Origin: Helianthus annuus
Lineage: Eukaryota > Streptophyta > Magnoliopsida > Asterales > Asteraceae
DNA length: 64,000 bases
Direction of reading: 5' to 3'
Assembly (NCBI RefSeq): GCF_002127325.2
Contig: NC_035448.2
Location: 87,376,638 to 87,440,637 of the forward strand
Shown here in pieces: positions 61,615 through 64,000 of this stretch; the first letter of the stretch is position 1; every line of letters begins with the position of its first letter. The notes below the pieces were generated by a model that saw only the letters and a program-made list of their open reading frames with translations, was not told the origin of the DNA and made no database searches. The translations under genes and the position numbers were made by a program.

Positions 61615-61730
61615 GATCCTTTGGGCTTGTCCCCAGTTATCCTTTGGGCTTGTCCCCAGTTATCCTTTGGGCTTGTCCCCAGTGATCCTTTGGGATCGTC
61701 CTCCGTTATCCTTTGGGCATGTCCCCAGCT
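61615..61730. repeat. 23-bp tandem repeat of T4, five copies
   Basis: Reverse complement of the T3 unit (TTTGGGCTTGTCCCCAGTTA). The fourth and fifth copies are diverged. Confidence 0.85.
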
Positions 61731-62167
61731 ACTAATTTATCTTTTACATTGGCTTAGTCCCAAGTTATGTTCCATTTTTCAGGTTCTCAAAGCTAAACGA
61801 ATAAGGATCCTTAATCCTTGTTATCCGTTAAAATTTCACTTATGGTTATCTTGATCAAAGGTTAGGATCCTAACTTGGATCCTCAGGTATGATCCTTGAC
61901 TATTTTGATTATACTAAACAACCCTTGCACTTTGACAACTGAACCTATGATCCTTAAAATAAACTACCTTGAAAACTTTCGATTATAGGATATTTGATCC
62001 AGGATCATGTCCTAAATTTCTTAAACATAATTTGCTCAACTTTTCTTACTCAAACAAACATGTGTCAAAACAATTGAAATTAAAAAGGATAATAACACAA
62101 GATAAGCGACAAAAGTTTAAGATTTTATTTATTAACGAAAGGATTGACCCTTCAAAAGTTGTCAAAA

Positions 62168-62482
62168 TTGCCAACCCACATTTCTACCAGCAAATCGTGG
62201 CCCGTCCACATGGGTTGGCAAAGGGTGTCCATTGTCTATGCGGTCTTAGCATGTGCAGGAAATTAAAGGCGGCAGGATCACAAAGGCTTCATCCCCCAAA
62301 CAGAGGATCCCTCCACCTTTTGTAATCCTACCTATTGTCCAAAGGATCCAGGATCCTTAACCCTAAAAACTATTGTTCAAAGATTACAGACCATAATTGT
62401 TCCAAATACCACAACCACAAACCACTACCATACTTAAAAAATTGGGCTCCGGCCTAGTCACAAATATCCATCATCGCCCAAT
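62168..62482 (-). ncRNA. Hairpin modules and stem-loop of T4 (antisense-gene strand)
   Basis: On the minus strand, the ATTGGGC/GCCCAAT stem-loop (62482-62441) is followed by a first module (62332-62271) with a 14-pair outer stem, and a second module (62221-62168) with TTGCCAACCCA/TGGGTTGGCAA. Order and spacing match T2 and T3. Confidence 0.55.
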
Positions 62483-62490
62483 CATGCAGC

Positions 62491-64000
62491 TTACACCTTT
62501 GCTGCTCCATCACCACCAGCTTCTCCGCCCTGATCCTTGTCAGCATCACCACCCTCCAGCATTGGGATATCCTCGGCTTCATCCTCGTCCTCCAGTTCCG
62601 CCAGCCTTGCCTTCCAGCCTTCAACATCCCATGTGCTCTTATCAAAGGAAGGATCCTGAGCCTCCGTAGCCATCTGCAGTTGTATCTTGTACATAGCTAT
62701 CGCGGCAGAGACTTTAGCATCCTGAGTGATGTCATGCTTCTCATAGTCAAAGTTGATCAATGCTTTGACAGCCTCATCCTTAATAGCCCGGATCTCCTTC
62801 TCAAGATCAGCAATCTTGAGATCCTTCAGCACACCCATCTGTTGGAGGTCGGCAATTTGACGATCTTGATCTTCAACTTGGTTAACATAAGTCTCCATTT
62901 CGGTGAATTTCTACAAGAAAAACAGAAAAACAACATCAGACATAGGTGATCCTTAGACTTGTCAGGATAACCAACAGGGGCAGTGATCCTAACCTCGTCG
63001 AAATAATCAAGGAATTGCTGACGGAGGAGGGGAAATCCTTGGAGATCCTCAGAAGTTTTCCTCTTTTTCCCCTTACCCCGGATAAGTGCTTTAGGGGCTG
63101 AAATTGAAGGACTAGCAGCAGGAGCCTTCCTCCTCGAAGACTTGACGTTGGCAAGATCATCTATCCCAAACTTGGAGGCAGACTTGGCGGACTTAGCAGA
63201 TTTTCCAGCACCTACACAATCAAAAAACAAGATAAGTTCCCTTACTAATTAAACAATTTTACATATATAACCTACTTTTTTATAAGGATACTTACTTGAC
63301 ATAGTGGCAGATGCGGAGGATACTTCTTGTGAATCTTGGACGGTGACTTGGAAACTTCTGACCTCAGGATTAAGCCTTTTAAAAGCTAAAACTCTTTCTC
63401 TTGCAGCAGGGGTCAATTTAAGATGAGCAACGGAAATAGCTGCACAAGAGGTAAAAAAGACATTAGAGATCCTCATCATAAGAGACAAGTCTGATGGTGA
63501 TCCTTCCAGGATCCTCTATCCTACCATGAGTGGCCCACTTCTTGGGCAGATCCTTCCCGTAAGGGATGGTATCCCTTCTGACAAAAAAGAAGCGTCGCTT
63601 CCAGTTTGTATCATTTTTTGTAACCTTGAAAACAGGGTGATCCTCCCCGGCTTTCCGTTTCAGCAAGTATCGATGAGAACCAAACGTGGTAAGATCATAA
63701 AGTTCGGCCAACTCTGCCATCCCCAAATCAATTCCCTTCTGCTCGATGATCCTCTCGAAGGTATACAAGACCCTCCAAATCATCGGCATAGCTTGGATAT
63801 AAGATATGCCGGTTAAAGAAAAGAAGGATTGGGTAAAGGCTGGAAAAGGATACGAATACCCTATGGTGAACGGAGTAGCAGGAAAAGCCACCCAGACGTC
63901 TGAAACAAAGTCGCTCAAAGCAGTAGGTGTGAAGGATTTGAAAACAGCATTCGCCGGAAAGCAATGACGAATCCTGTCTACATGAGCATCAGTAAAGCAA
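62491..64000 (-). CDS. Antisense four-exon gene of T4, open in its visible part
   Basis: On the minus strand the exons are 64000 (cut by window) to 63525, 63439-63296, 63211-62994 and 62910-62491, with stop TAA at 62493-62491. All introns have GT and AG ends (the third donor is GTTAGG). The visible protein starts in the transposase-like region (FTDAHVDRIRHCFPANAVFK), holds the MIWRVLY motif that is broken in T3, and has GKGKKRKTSED in exon 3. It ends with the coiled coil DLQQMGVLKDLKIADLEKEI and an acidic Gly-rich tail. No stop or frameshift is visible. Exon lengths match T3 except exon 3, which is 9 bases longer. Confidence 0.78.

Overview
This window comes from a flowering-plant nuclear genome. 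It consists almost entirely of LTR retrotransposons, and I see no host gene. The element lineages are Ty3/gypsy Tekay-like chromoviruses, Ty1/copia Sirevirus-like elements and Ty3/gypsy Tat (Retand/Ogre-type) elements. The general look of the families recalls Asteraceae, but that is an impression that no search has tested.

Left part (1-27.7 kb). Positions 1-8533 hold a deletion derivative of a Tekay-like element, with its 5' LTR cut by the window edge. It is inserted in an older, related LTR (8534-10509). Next come degenerate non-coding repeats, a 44-bp minisatellite beside an LTR-like sequence (11984-13121), and a diverged AAAACGCAATGG array with a GC-rich end. Positions 14293-23946 are one complete LTR element with a perfect 5-bp target duplication (TATTG) and almost identical 2515-bp LTRs. 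Its gag-pol is thoroughly decayed, as in a non-autonomous element moved by a partner. Positions 23952-27689 contain AT-rich sequence, a Tekay-like LTR remnant and the 3' end of a copia-like element.

Right part (27.7-64 kb) is a nest of six elements, each inserted into the previous one, and none of them closes inside the window. The order is Sirevirus-like copy A (27690, minus), copy B (33384, minus), then Tat elements T1 (42441, minus), T2 (47219, minus), T3 (50776, minus) and T4 (54473, plus). Copies A and B carry a very long gag and many polypurine tracts but no pol. Copy B also contains a reverse-oriented solo LTR with TGTAG target duplications (35784-38563).

The Tat elements hold the most interesting biology. 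Each visible 3' region carries a gene antisense to the retrotransposon, with four exons, its own TATA box in at least two copies, an N-terminal region like the plant gypsy-type putative transposase domain, a basic patch and a coiled coil. T1 keeps a fully open copy (495 codons) and the visible part of T4's copy is also open; those of T2 and T3 are broken. Downstream of each antisense gene lies a series of RNA hairpin modules. Their cores are conserved, and their stems differ in sequence yet remain complementary. Mismatches resolve as G-U pairs only on the antisense-gene strand. T4 also has gag, protease, reverse transcriptase, a second RNase H and integrase. Two single-base frameshifts interrupt them, and a UAG codon in the exact tobamovirus-type leaky context (CAA UAG CAA UUA CAG) sits between protease and reverse transcriptase.
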